Under the pieces are notes generated by a model. That model did not search any database. It had not been told where the DNA came from and worked only from the letters and a program-made list of their open reading frames with translations. From Sphingobacterium sp. lm-10 (GTDB lineage Bacteria > Bacteroidota > Bacteroidia > Sphingobacteriales > Sphingobacteriaceae): a stretch of 64,000 nucleotides of DNA. Of the stretch, positions 55,172 to 64,000 are shown one piece after another. The first letter of the stretch is position 1. Each line of letters starts with the position of its first letter. The stretch covers positions 372,001 to 436,000 of the forward strand of contig NZ_JAMJWC010000001.1 of assembly GCF_023554555.1 (NCBI RefSeq), written 5' to 3'. A program made the position numbers and the translations under genes.

Positions 55172-55822
55172 CTAACGCACCAATAGCATATCACAGACTT
55201 TCTTACTGAGGCTTTCCTTTCTGCCAGAACTATAAACAATTTTCATTGTACCATCAAAGGACTCGATTTCCTCCACCTCTACGGTTTCACCCAGATAAAG
55301 TTCACGCGAATTCAAATAACTGAGAAAGTCAGATGATGATTGTCTCACAGCCATTAGCTTTGCTTTGTCGCCAATTTTACACTCGCTCAATGTTTTGTGT
55401 TGAATTCGTACAATTTTGCCATCTTTATCTGGTATAGGTGATCCATGGGGATCTACGGTCGGAAAGCCGAGAATCTCATCCATTTTGTCAAAAAAATCGG
55501 AAGCATGGATATGCTCAATTTGTTCCGCGATATTATGTACTTTTTCCCAACCGAAACCCATTTTCTCAACGAGGTACATCTCTGTCAAACGATGTTTTCG
55601 AATGATCAAAGCTGCTTCCCGCTTCCCATTTTCTGTTAGCTTGACCGGTTTGTAATTCTCATAATGTACTAGCCCCTTATCAGCGAATCGCTTCATCATA
55701 TTCGTAACGGAAGACATTTTGACATCGAGCAATTTCCCAATCTCCTTCAACTGAATAAGATCGTGCTCATTGGCAAGGTTAAAAAGTGATTTCAAATAAT
55801 TCTCTTCGGCAATGCTATACAT
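55172..55822 (-). CDS. DtxR/MntR-family metal-dependent transcriptional regulator
   Basis: The 216-aa regulator has an N-terminal winged helix (about 1-65: EENYLKSLFNL, then KMSSVTNMMKRFADKGLV), a dimerisation and metal-binding domain (~65-140, with HRLTEMYLVEKMGF and EQIEHIHASDFFDKMDE supplying His and Glu ligands), and a C-terminal FeoA/SH3-like domain (~145-216). Loaded with Mn(II) or Fe(II), such proteins repress transport or stress genes. It is isolated, upstream of the sod-prx-nrd operon in the same direction, with possible operators at both promoters. Confidence 0.9.
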   Translation of the reverse strand: MYSIAEENYLKSLFNLANEHDLIQLKEIGKLLDVKMSSVTNMMKRFADKGLVHYENYKPVKLTENGKREAALIIRKHRLTEMYLVEKMGFGWEKVHNIAEQIEHIHASDFFDKMDEILGFPTVDPHGSPIPDKDGKIVRIQHKTLSECKIGDKAKLMAVRQSSSDFLSYLNSRELYLGETVEVEEIESFDGTMKIVYSSGRKESLSKKVCDMLLVR

Positions 55823-56150
55823 ATATAAAAGGTATTGATAATTGAACTTTTTTAGAAGACAAAGCTAAATCTATTATTTAGTTAAACTTGAATTTAAATT
55901 TTTAAATATGCAAATATATAGGAAACTGTATTTGTTGCAATACACCTCCTTTTCTGCTATTACGACGAAATAGTGGTATGATAAAGTCATTTCATCCTTA
56001 CAAAATGTACGTTCGTCATTTGTTTTTCTGTCTACAATAACTTTTGTATTGTTTTGCATATCAATAAAATGCTGGTGTAAGCAGGATTGTTCTGCGTACT
56101 GAAGTTATTATTACATAGCACTTTATTACATATCGAAAATTAAATAGAAA
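55823..56150. other. Divergent intergenic region between the DtxR-family gene and virJ-like gene
   Basis: This 328-bp AT-rich stretch includes the candidate dtxR promoter and operator at 55851-55869 and a second minus-strand TATATTTG (55911-55918). No exact element was found for the plus-strand gene at 56151. Nothing else was recognised. Confidence 0.45.
55851..55869 (-). promoter_or_regulatory. Promoter with overlapping inverted repeat for the DtxR-family gene
   Basis: The minus strand reads TAGCTTTG at 55860-55867, an exact -7 match, 38 nt from the start codon. It is overlapped by TTTAG (55851-55855) and CTAAA (55865-55869) as an inverted pair with a 9-nt spacer, suggesting autoregulation. 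The spacer is longer than in usual DtxR boxes. Confidence 0.4.
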
Positions 56151-56840
56151 ATGCGTAATAATATAAGGGTTCTGATGGCAATTTTTTTTTACTGTTTGGT
56201 CGGACAAAAGCAAAGTTATGGTGAAACGCCTGACTATGTCATTCCGCAGATAAGTAGCGATGCGAATAAGAACACACTCATTGTGTTCATAACCGGAGAT
56301 GGTGGTTATACTAGTTTTAGTAAGGGTTTGTTGAAATATTTTAATCAGGATGGGTATAACCAAATAGTCTTTGATGCAAGGAAATATTTTTGGACGAAGA
56401 AAACACCTCAAGTAGCCAGCAGGGATTTTGAAAGGTACATCCAACTTTATTTGGCAAAATCTAAATGCGATAACATCTACTTGATCGGCCATTCATTTTC
56501 AGCAGGAATTTTACCGTTCATTATCAACAACTTTTCAAAGAGTTTGCAAAAAAAAATACGACATGCAACATTCCTTTCTCCAGATCGGTATGCGAGCCTA
56601 GAGGTAACATTTGCGACGATGCTTAATGTAAAACAAAAACCAAATGAGTTTGAGGTTATTCCGGAAGCATTAAAAATGAAATCTATCTCCTCTGCCTATA
56701 TCTTCTCTAGAGATGACGAAGAAGAGCGAGCAAGTCTATTTCAAAATGCCGGATTAAAGGTCACTCTCTTAGCGGGACCGCATACTTACAAGAGGGATTT
56801 CCAGGCGCTTTATAATGCCATAAAGCTTAATAATCTCTAG
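56151..56840 (+). CDS. VirJ/AcvB-family hydrolase
   Basis: A 229-aa alpha/beta hydrolase with a weak N-terminal export signal (residues 4-23). ITGDGG (47-52) matches the SGDGGW motif of the VirJ/AcvB family, and GHSFSAGILPF (113-123) is the nucleophile elbow with Ser115. In Agrobacterium and Rhizobium, AcvB hydrolyses lysyl-phosphatidylglycerol made by an MprF homologue. An MprF-like gene lies two genes downstream here, so the same lipid turnover pair is likely. Probably periplasmic. Confidence 0.8.
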   Translation: MRNNIRVLMAIFFYCLVGQKQSYGETPDYVIPQISSDANKNTLIVFITGDGGYTSFSKGLLKYFNQDGYNQIVFDARKYFWTKKTPQVASRDFERYIQLYLAKSKCDNIYLIGHSFSAGILPFIINNFSKSLQKKIRHATFLSPDRYASLEVTFATMLNVKQKPNEFEVIPEALKMKSISSAYIFSRDDEEERASLFQNAGLKVTLLAGPHTYKRDFQALYNAIKLNNL

Positions 56841-56890
56841 GCCACCAACACACTTAAGTAAATTATTTAAACATTCAAGCAAAATTTGTT

Positions 56891-59401
56891 ATGAAATATC
56901 TTTGCGCGCTTTTGTTTTTATTTTCTATGTCATTTTTATTTGCTCAAAATAAATTGACAGGGAAAGTTACTAGCATAAGCAGCGGTTTGCCAATTGCAGG
57001 AGTCGTTATTAGACATGTAGAGAGTAATGTGGCAACCAGTACTAATAGTAATGGAGAATTCATCATCTCTATTCCATCCAACGAAGGAACACTGTTAATT
57101 CAATCGCTTGGTTATGATGAGCAGTCTATTTCTTTGACTCAAGTAGATCAAGACAAAGCGATAGATATCTCGTTGTCTGAAAAGAGCACAGCTATTGAAG
57201 AAGTAGTGATTAGAGCTCCTAAAAGAAGACGTTACACTAATAAGAATAATGCTACGGTCGATTTTATTAGAAAAGTTATAGCAAAACGCGATGACAATAA
57301 TTCGCTCAAAACGTCTCACATACTATTTTCAGAATATGAGAAGCTATCGATGTCGTTAGGAATTGCAAACGAAAAAAGGGCAAATTCTAAGCTGCTTAAA
57401 AAATTCAGTTTTTTGGAGGCTGGTATTGATACGGTGAAGTTGCCCGGTCGATCACTCGTACCTATTTATATGAACGAGAAAATTGGAATAAGAACGGTTT
57501 CTCAAACCCACGACGAGCAGTATCAATTAATCGATGAAAAGCAATCTCGCGTAGACCAGTTTATCGACGAAGATGGTGTAGATGAGTACCTAGAGAAAAT
57601 CTATGGATCGAGTAATGTATATGAAAATGATATAGCTATTGGAAATAGGAGGTTTTTAAGCCCGATCGCTTCCTTGGGGCCATCTTTCTATAAATATTAT
57701 GAAGTAGATACCTTGAACGACACATCTCCAGCACGTTTAAAGATTCAGTTTGTACCCCGCAATCCAGAAGATGCATTATTTTCAGGATATCTATATATAG
57801 ATCTTGATGGCAGCTATGCTTTGAGCAAGGCCGAACTTACAATTAATGATGTAACCAACATTAATTGGGTTAAAAGCCTAGAGATGGAATATAACTACGC
57901 GAAAAATAAAGACAACAAGTACTTCTTAAATAAAAGTGTCGTTAAGATGGATCTTGGAGTATTCCGCAAAGGTATGGACCTCTTTGGTGAAAAAGTAATT
58001 ACTAGAACCATTGGTGACTCGCCAACAACTATATCAAATCCGTCACCTTATGCGCTTCAGTCAAAAGGGGAAAAAGGTCACTTAATAGATTGGGAGCAAG
58101 CGCGTCCAGAAAAACTTAGCAGTTTTGAAACTCAGGCATACAATAACATCGACAGTCTGAAAAATTCAAAGTCTTTCCGCAGAATAATGTCTATAAGTAG
58201 TATCATAACCTCAGGTTATGTCACTAAAGGATTGTTTGAAATTGGTCCAATTCCATCTTTTTATAGTTTTAACCCAATCGAGGGAAACCGTTTCAAATTT
58301 GGAGGCAACACTACCGATCAATTTAGTAAAAAACTAGTTCTTGATGGGTATGGCGCATACGGTACCAGAGATAAAAAATTTAAATATAATCTGGCAGCTA
58401 TCTACTCTTTAAACGGCGAATCGGTCTATAAATATCCGGTCAGTTCGATCTCTGTGGGTACATCAAGTGATATACAGATTCCCGGACAAGAGCTAAATTT
58501 TTTGGACAATGACAACTTTCTGTTATCATTTCGAAGAGGCCGAAATGATAGGATGATCTATCATCACAAAATATATACAGAATTACATCATGAGTTTGAT
58601 AATCATACTGCTTTCAAGTTAGGCCTTAAAAGGGAGACGCTGAATCCGGCAGGTCTTCTGAGATTTTATGAAAATAACAATGGAAGCTTAAATAATGAGA
58701 TCACGACTACAGCGATTACGGCTAGTTTTCGTTGGGCACCTGGAGAGAAAATTTATCAAGGGAAACGCTTTCGTCGCATAATCAACGTAGGAAAGCCTGT
58801 TATGTCAATTTCGGGAGAGATTGGTTTAAAGGGTCCATTTGGAAGTGACTACAATTACCAACGATTTATTGTCACCGCTAGTAAGAGATTTTTTATGTCT
58901 CAACTGGGATTTTCAGATGTGAATTTTGAGAGCGGTATTCAATTTGGCAAAGTCCCTTACCCATTAGCGATGATTCATAGAGCCAATCAAACGTATGCTT
59001 ATCAGGCCAACTCTTTCAACCTGATGAATAATATGGAATTTATGAGTGATCGTTATGCATCGTTACAAATACAACACGGTTTTAATGGATTTATTCTGAA
59101 TAAGATTCCATTGATTAATAAGCTTGATTTACGCGAATGGATATCCGTGAAAACTCTTTTTGGACATATAGATAAAGAAAATAGAGCCGCCGCTATTGGT
59201 GAATATTCACCCACTTCGAGGTTCCCAGGAGCAGTGCCTATGCTATACGGCTTAGATCGGGGGCCTTATATAGAAGGAAGTGTAGGACTGGGTAACATTT
59301 TCAAAGTGTTGCGTATCGATCTGGTTAGGCGATTCACTTACACAAATAATCCCATGGTTTCTAAATGGGGGATCAGAGCAAAAATAGGAATAGATTTTTA
59401 A
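56891..59401 (+). CDS. DUF5686-type outer-membrane protein with carboxypeptidase-regulatory-like domain
   Basis: The 836-aa protein has a signal peptide (1-18), a carboxypeptidase-regulatory-like beta domain (about 20-95, with GLPIAGVVIRH and NSNGEFIISIP), an intermediate region beginning VVIRAPKRRR, and a long strand-rich C-terminal barrel ending in aromatic Phe (GIDF). The layout is that of DUF5686 family proteins of Bacteroidota, whose role is unknown. It lies 50 nt after the VirJ-like gene and 8 nt before the MprF-like gene, so it probably belongs to the same operon. Confidence 0.8.
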   Translation: MKYLCALLFLFSMSFLFAQNKLTGKVTSISSGLPIAGVVIRHVESNVATSTNSNGEFIISIPSNEGTLLIQSLGYDEQSISLTQVDQDKAIDISLSEKSTAIEEVVIRAPKRRRYTNKNNATVDFIRKVIAKRDDNNSLKTSHILFSEYEKLSMSLGIANEKRANSKLLKKFSFLEAGIDTVKLPGRSLVPIYMNEKIGIRTVSQTHDEQYQLIDEKQSRVDQFIDEDGVDEYLEKIYGSSNVYENDIAIGNRRFLSPIASLGPSFYKYYEVDTLNDTSPARLKIQFVPRNPEDALFSGYLYIDLDGSYALSKAELTINDVTNINWVKSLEMEYNYAKNKDNKYFLNKSVVKMDLGVFRKGMDLFGEKVITRTIGDSPTTISNPSPYALQSKGEKGHLIDWEQARPEKLSSFETQAYNNIDSLKNSKSFRRIMSISSIITSGYVTKGLFEIGPIPSFYSFNPIEGNRFKFGGNTTDQFSKKLVLDGYGAYGTRDKKFKYNLAAIYSLNGESVYKYPVSSISVGTSSDIQIPGQELNFLDNDNFLLSFRRGRNDRMIYHHKIYTELHHEFDNHTAFKLGLKRETLNPAGLLRFYENNNGSLNNEITTTAITASFRWAPGEKIYQGKRFRRIINVGKPVMSISGEIGLKGPFGSDYNYQRFIVTASKRFFMSQLGFSDVNFESGIQFGKVPYPLAMIHRANQTYAYQANSFNLMNNMEFMSDRYASLQIQHGFNGFILNKIPLINKLDLREWISVKTLFGHIDKENRAAAIGEYSPTSRFPGAVPMLYGLDRGPYIEGSVGLGNIFKVLRIDLVRRFTYTNNPMVSKWGIRAKIGIDF

Positions 59402-59409
59402 ATACAGTT

Positions 59410-61998
59410 ATGAGTACATTACAATTATCAATCAATAAAAATAATAAGGTTTTATTTCAAGTGTTTTTGGGAATAATCTTGTTATTAGGCGGAATAGCTT
59501 TCTTTATGAATCAACGAACGGAGGTAATAGCCGCTGTGCAATTGATTAATCATACATCCTTCCGTTGGCTAGCTATTGGAGCCGTACTTTCAATAGCTTA
59601 TATAGTCGTGCACGGTCTTATATATCGCTGCAGTTTTAAAACACTTTCGTGCGACCTTTCTATGTCTGTGGCTTTAGAGTTGTTTCTTAAGCGAAATTTC
59701 GTTAGTGTTTTTCTTCCAGCGGGAGGATTTACTTCTATTGCCCTTTTTAGAAAGGAAATTGAAAAACAAGGAATATCCCGCCCAACTACAGATTTCGCCT
59801 CGGTGATCTATACGTTGCTTAATCTGTTGTCGATTACGGTATTAAGTTTTTTTGTATTGTTCTATTGGGGCATTCAAAATGCCAGCGAGTCCTTCCTAAT
59901 ATTTCTGGCAAGTTCGATAGGTTTTTGGGTTATTATAGCATGTTCCGCCGTCTCATTTTATAAAAAGGGTATATTATACAGGTTAACGGTAAAGTTTTTC
60001 CCATCTGCAGAATTGTTTCATAGTGAGCTTCTACGGCATAAGTTGTCAATGAAGCCGTTAATTATGGGTTTATTTTGGGCGCTTATTATCGAGTTGATAG
60101 GACTGTTACATCTATATGTGGCCATGTTTGCGCTTAATATTGAACCATCCTTTGATGCTTGTTTAATAGTTTATGCTGTGGCTACTTTATTTTATTGCTT
60201 TTCTCCTTTTTTAAAAGGGGTGGGTATTGTAGAAGTTTCAATGGTTCTTTTGCTTCATCGTTTTGGCTATTCTGAGCAACAAGCGATATCAATTTCGTTG
60301 CTTTATAGATTACTTGAATTTTGGGCGCCCTTGCTTATTGGGGGGATTACGTTTTTTATTCATAAGGATGGTCTTATTATCCGAACATTACCTGCGATCT
60401 TCATTTTTATATCTGGATTGCTATACATTATCTCTTCTATTATTCCATCTTATATTCCACATAGTCAATATATAATCGGAATATTTGACACCCTTGGCCA
60501 AGATCCTTCAAATGCATTGATTTTCCTGATTGGCATCGTCTGCATTATTTGTTCCGTTTTTATGATTCGCGGCTTACGCGCAGCCTGGTATTTCGGGCTA
60601 ATTTTTTGCTGCTTTATGGTTCTATTTGGTTTGATACAGGATACTGCTTATGTAGACAGTATAATAGCTTTTGGTATAAGTCTAATTCTGCTATGTTCTT
60701 ACAAGCATTATTTCGTTTCTAATAGGAAAATATTATCCATATCAAAACGTGGTCAATTTATTTTTCTTGTTTCCGGTGTCATACTCTACGGTATTGCTGG
60801 ATTTTGCTATCTGCAAATAGAGCATTTCTCCATGGACTTTTCAATTGAATCTGTGCTAAAAGCAACTTCTAAAGGTTTTATTTTACTAGATACTACAGCC
60901 GGTAATCCTAAGACATTGCTTGCGCACCTATTTTTATATTCACTTAATCTTTTTGGTGTATTAAGCATTTCCGCCATCTTATACTTTGTCTTCAAGCCAA
61001 TGTCTAGCCAGTGTTCAGAAAGTGAAACAAAAACAGCAGAGGCACAAGCGATACTAAATAGGTATGGAAGATCACCCGTTGATTACTTCAAAACTTATGG
61101 AGACAAAACGCTCTTTTTCAATGAAAGTAAGACCGGATTTATATCATACAAAGTCAGTATGGGCTTTGCAGTGGCTCTTGAAGGACCAGTTTGTGAGGAT
61201 GATCGAAATATTATCATGGATTTAATCCGATCATTCGAAGAGTATTGCCGAAAAAAAGGATTAAAAGTTACGTATTACAGGGTTGATCAACAACACCTTG
61301 AATTGTATCAGTCATTAGGCAAGAAACATTTTCTTATAGGAGAAGAAGCTATTGTCGATGTGCATAATTTCAATTTGCAAGGGAAAAAGCGAAAATCTTT
61401 GAGGAATGCCGTTAATAACATTGATAGGAAAGGCTATCGTTCCGAATGCTACCGCGCTCCACTATCAGATGAATTCATAGAAAGACTTCGGCTCGTTTCA
61501 GATAATTGGCTCATAGAGATGAAGCGAAGTGAACGCGTCTTTTCACAAGGTATGTTTGATCCCGAAAAAATACGAGATAATGATGTAATTACTTTGGAAG
61601 ATGCCGAAGGCAACGTTTTGGCATTTTTAAACATCATTCCAAACTACGCGCCAAGGGAAGCTACTTACGATTTGATCAGAAAGCTAGATATTGCACCAGG
61701 TGGAAATATGGATGTATTACTCCTACGATTCATGGATTACTGTCGGGATGAGGGGTATCAGATGTTAAATATGGGCTTAGCACCTCTCTCGGGATTTGAT
61801 AAAAAAAATGGGGTCATCGAATCCACAATTAGTTTTTTGTATAATAAAAATTCACACTTTAAAAGCACCAGGGGGCTTAGAGAATTTAAAGAAAAGTTTG
61901 AACCTCATTGGGTGGAAAAGTACATCGTTTACTCCTACGATATTGATCTACTTGCAGCTCCTCTAGTTCTAAGTAAAGTAATGAGAAACCGAAAGTGA
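59410..61998 (+). CDS. MprF-like aminoacyl-phosphatidylglycerol synthase
   Basis: The 862-aa protein has an N-terminal half of about 14 membrane helices (flippase-like domain, to ~535) and a soluble C-terminal DUF2156 GNAT-fold domain (about 550-860). This is the normal MprF arrangement and length. It transfers an amino acid, usually Lys or Ala, from tRNA to phosphatidylglycerol and flips the product, lowering membrane negative charge. I start at the ATG at 59410; an ATG at 59365 would overlap the upstream gene. Amino acid specificity cannot be read. Confidence 0.88.
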   Translation: MSTLQLSINKNNKVLFQVFLGIILLLGGIAFFMNQRTEVIAAVQLINHTSFRWLAIGAVLSIAYIVVHGLIYRCSFKTLSCDLSMSVALELFLKRNFVSVFLPAGGFTSIALFRKEIEKQGISRPTTDFASVIYTLLNLLSITVLSFFVLFYWGIQNASESFLIFLASSIGFWVIIACSAVSFYKKGILYRLTVKFFPSAELFHSELLRHKLSMKPLIMGLFWALIIELIGLLHLYVAMFALNIEPSFDACLIVYAVATLFYCFSPFLKGVGIVEVSMVLLLHRFGYSEQQAISISLLYRLLEFWAPLLIGGITFFIHKDGLIIRTLPAIFIFISGLLYIISSIIPSYIPHSQYIIGIFDTLGQDPSNALIFLIGIVCIICSVFMIRGLRAAWYFGLIFCCFMVLFGLIQDTAYVDSIIAFGISLILLCSYKHYFVSNRKILSISKRGQFIFLVSGVILYGIAGFCYLQIEHFSMDFSIESVLKATSKGFILLDTTAGNPKTLLAHLFLYSLNLFGVLSISAILYFVFKPMSSQCSESETKTAEAQAILNRYGRSPVDYFKTYGDKTLFFNESKTGFISYKVSMGFAVALEGPVCEDDRNIIMDLIRSFEEYCRKKGLKVTYYRVDQQHLELYQSLGKKHFLIGEEAIVDVHNFNLQGKKRKSLRNAVNNIDRKGYRSECYRAPLSDEFIERLRLVSDNWLIEMKRSERVFSQGMFDPEKIRDNDVITLEDAEGNVLAFLNIIPNYAPREATYDLIRKLDIAPGGNMDVLLLRFMDYCRDEGYQMLNMGLAPLSGFDKKNGVIESTISFLYNKNSHFKSTRGLREFKEKFEPHWVEKYIVYSYDIDLLAAPLVLSKVMRNRK

Positions 61999-62148
61999 TG
62001 ATAAAACGCTTATTCGCTCCCTTGCCTTTGATCTCTCAGGTAACTAAATAGTTGGCGGGATTAAGATAAGCCGGAAATCACATCCATCTCTCTGATGCAG
62101 AACAATTAAAACAGCTGCTGTTACAGTTAACTCTAACTTTATTTTAAT

Positions 62149-63561
62149 ATGAGAACAGGCTTAATGTATTTAATACTACGCTTAAGGATTGTTTTTGTTG
62201 CTATCCTTCTTGTAAACACGAGCACTTATGCACAATCGCTATCTAGCAAGAATGCGCCATTCTTACATCGAGATAGCTTAGCTGTAGAAAATATTGGAAA
62301 ATCTTTTTTTAAAAAAGACGCGGTAAGAATTGGTCTTACACCAACAATATTCTTCGCTGCGAGTGCTGCGACGTGGGGTAGTAGAGAGAATATAAGAGAA
62401 ATTCGTAATCGGTACATTCCTACTTTTGCAAATCATTATGATGATTATATGCAGTATATGCCAGCTCTTAGTGTTTATGCCCTAAACCTTTCCGGAGTAA
62501 AAGGCCGCAACAATCTTGGACGCGCTACGGTATCCTACGCTATGAGCGCTGCTATTATGGCGATTATTGTCAATTCGATAAAATATACTGCTAATGTAGA
62601 AAGACCAGATGCCTCTAGTGCCAACTCCTTTCCTTCTGGGCACACATCCAATGCATTTATGAATGCAACTTTTATGCATAAGGAGTACGGCCAAATAAGT
62701 CCTATGTACAGTGTTGCGGGTTATTCAATGAGTACTTTTACTGGTATTGGAAGGGGGCTTAACAACAGACATTGGATTTCGGATGTGCTGGCTGGAGCAG
62801 GTATTGGCATAATTTCTACACAACTCGGATATCTCTTTGTAAACAAGTTGTACAAGAATGATGGTGACCGCCCGAACAATTTCCATTTTGAAAACAAGAA
62901 CAATAACTTCTCTTATCTATCATTGAAAATGGGCTTCGCGTCCGCACGTAGAAATCTGATGGACGACCTCGATTTAGGGATTTACTCGCAGACCGGTTTT
63001 GAAGCAGGTCTGGATGGGGCGTATTATTTCAGCAAGAATGTGGGAGTGGGCGCCGATTTCTCCTTTTCGAGTTTTCCGATAAGTACAAGCAAAACAACCT
63101 TTATAGACCCAGAAATAGGCTCTGGGACATCCTCGATAATAACGCAATCTGTGGGTGTTTTGAATTTCACAATAGGACCCCATTACACCTACCAAATCTC
63201 TCCCAATTGGCTTGCACATGCCAAAGTAGGGGCGGGGGTAGCTGCTGGTGCTACCGGAAAAGTATCTTTTAAATTTGAGGATGACGATCACAACGTCTTA
63301 AACAATGAAATAGATTTACTCACTTATAAACCCTCTAGGTCTTTCAAAGTCAACGGTGGACTTAGTCTTACAAGAATGTTGAATGCGGAATTAGGAATTA
63401 CGCTCTACGCCGATTATCACCATTTGAGACCTGTTTTCACCTATACCATCTCAGACGACATCCAAGAACCCAGTCAAGAACCGTCATCAAGTTTACAATT
63501 TAGGAAAAAAAATAATATGGATTATTTTACTACTGGATTAAAGCTAACTGCATTTTTTTAG
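62149..63561 (+). CDS. PAP2-type lipid phosphatase fused to an outer-membrane barrel
   Basis: The 470-aa protein has a signal peptide (to about residue 29), a PAP2 acid phosphatase domain with K145-x6-R152-P, S163-G-H165 and GR202-x5-H208-x3-D212, and a C-terminal ~215-residue strand-rich region (from about 250) ending in Phe, resembling an 8-strand outer-membrane barrel. It may dephosphorylate lipid phosphates such as undecaprenyl pyrophosphate or phosphatidylglycerophosphate, placed at the outer membrane. It follows the MprF-like gene by 150 nt and may have its own promoter. Confidence 0.85.
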   Translation: MRTGLMYLILRLRIVFVAILLVNTSTYAQSLSSKNAPFLHRDSLAVENIGKSFFKKDAVRIGLTPTIFFAASAATWGSRENIREIRNRYIPTFANHYDDYMQYMPALSVYALNLSGVKGRNNLGRATVSYAMSAAIMAIIVNSIKYTANVERPDASSANSFPSGHTSNAFMNATFMHKEYGQISPMYSVAGYSMSTFTGIGRGLNNRHWISDVLAGAGIGIISTQLGYLFVNKLYKNDGDRPNNFHFENKNNNFSYLSLKMGFASARRNLMDDLDLGIYSQTGFEAGLDGAYYFSKNVGVGADFSFSSFPISTSKTTFIDPEIGSGTSSIITQSVGVLNFTIGPHYTYQISPNWLAHAKVGAGVAAGATGKVSFKFEDDDHNVLNNEIDLLTYKPSRSFKVNGGLSLTRMLNAELGITLYADYHHLRPVFTYTISDDIQEPSQEPSSSLQFRKKNNMDYFTTGLKLTAFF

Positions 63562-64000
63562 GTTTCAGCGATATATTTTATGCCTGAAAAAGTGATACTT
63601 CGAATACAAGTAAGTCGTAATATAAAGAAGTATTTTTCGAACAAACCCTACCGGCCATCTCGGCACCAATAACTAATTATCCATTCCAATACCCCCTCCA
63701 TTCTAATTTGTCTTATTGTCCTATGATTACGGCTTTTTGTGGGAACGTTAAAAGCTCAAGTGCAATACTTTTGTGCAGTAAATATATATGGGTGTTACAG
63801 AGAGTTAAATCCTCGGCTAATATTAGTAAATAAATAAGACAATAGTGATTAAGCCATGAAAAACGGAGTGTAGTTATATCACGATGTCTAATGCCTAAGC
63901 GCAGAGAGCAGTATCATAAGGTAATATAACAAGCTAAAAGAAAAAATTACTCTACCCGAATTTAGTATTATTTGAGTGAATGTTATGAAATTAAGTTTAC
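63562..64000. other. Intergenic region at the right edge, possible gene start
   Basis: This 439-bp AT-rich stretch contains one exact -7 element (TACTTTTG, 63766-63773). An ATG at 63985 begins MKLSL and runs off the window, so it could be the start of the next gene, but 16 bases are too few to judge. No repeat or RNA gene was recognised. Confidence 0.35.

Overview
The window is bacterial chromosome from a member of the Bacteroidota, most likely the Sphingobacteriaceae (Sphingobacterium/Pedobacter-like). The evidence is a SusC/SusD pair with an N-terminal STN domain under an ECF sigma/FecR pair, DUF5689, DUF5686 and DUF4974-type proteins, weak Shine-Dalgarno sequences, and several matches to the Bacteroidota -7 promoter element TAnnTTTG. 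No tRNA, rRNA, CRISPR array, intact insertion sequence or integrase was seen. Gene names rest on motif recognition only; no database search was run.

Left region (1-13763). The window opens inside an outer-membrane barrel gene followed by a di-haem MauG/cytochrome c peroxidase. Next come a DEAD-box RNA helicase and a convergent minus-strand locus: ECF sigma, FecR anti-sigma, SusC with STN, SusD, a DUF5689 lipoprotein and a calcineurin-like phosphoesterase lipoprotein. This looks like a cell-surface-signalling uptake locus whose dedicated enzyme is a phosphoesterase. A REP-like palindrome lies between its last two genes.

Central region (14196-47091). A minus-strand four-gene unit (unknown soluble protein, polytopic membrane protein, histidine kinase, NarL/LuxR-type response regulator) lies back to back with a 29.6-kb plus-strand array of eleven tightly spaced genes. 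The array encodes an unknown 196-aa protein, two paralogous Gly-rich proteins, a class-3-lipase-like alpha/beta hydrolase whose nucleophile position is Asp instead of Ser, a 3172-aa protein with tandem modules and a DUF6603-like segment, three unknown proteins (499, 304 and 1324 aa), a protein with Ig-like strands, and a 2350-aa FAAL-KS-AT-KR-ACP-TE polyketide synthase. It ends with an Asp/Asn beta-hydroxylase and a Cys/His-motif protein. I see no signal peptide or membrane segment in any of them. This is the best candidate for an undescribed system: a lipid-making synthase coupled to giant, apparently cytoplasmic, beta-rich proteins. Its function is unknown to me.

Right region (47529-63561). 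A minus-strand operon groups a 57-aa coiled-coil protein, Fe-type superoxide dismutase, a TPR-like protein, a peroxiredoxin, class Ia ribonucleotide reductase (nrdB, nrdA), peptide deformylase, cofactor-dependent phosphoglycerate mutase and a small hypothetical. A DtxR/MntR-family regulator lies upstream, and DtxR-like palindromes sit near both promoters, suggesting a metal- or oxidative-stress regulon. Then, on the plus strand, come a VirJ/AcvB-like hydrolase, a DUF5686 outer-membrane protein, an MprF-like aminoacyl-phosphatidylglycerol synthase and a PAP2 phosphatase fused to a barrel: an envelope-lipid modification set. By eye, base composition drops in AT-rich direction from the SusCD locus to the right-hand envelope genes.
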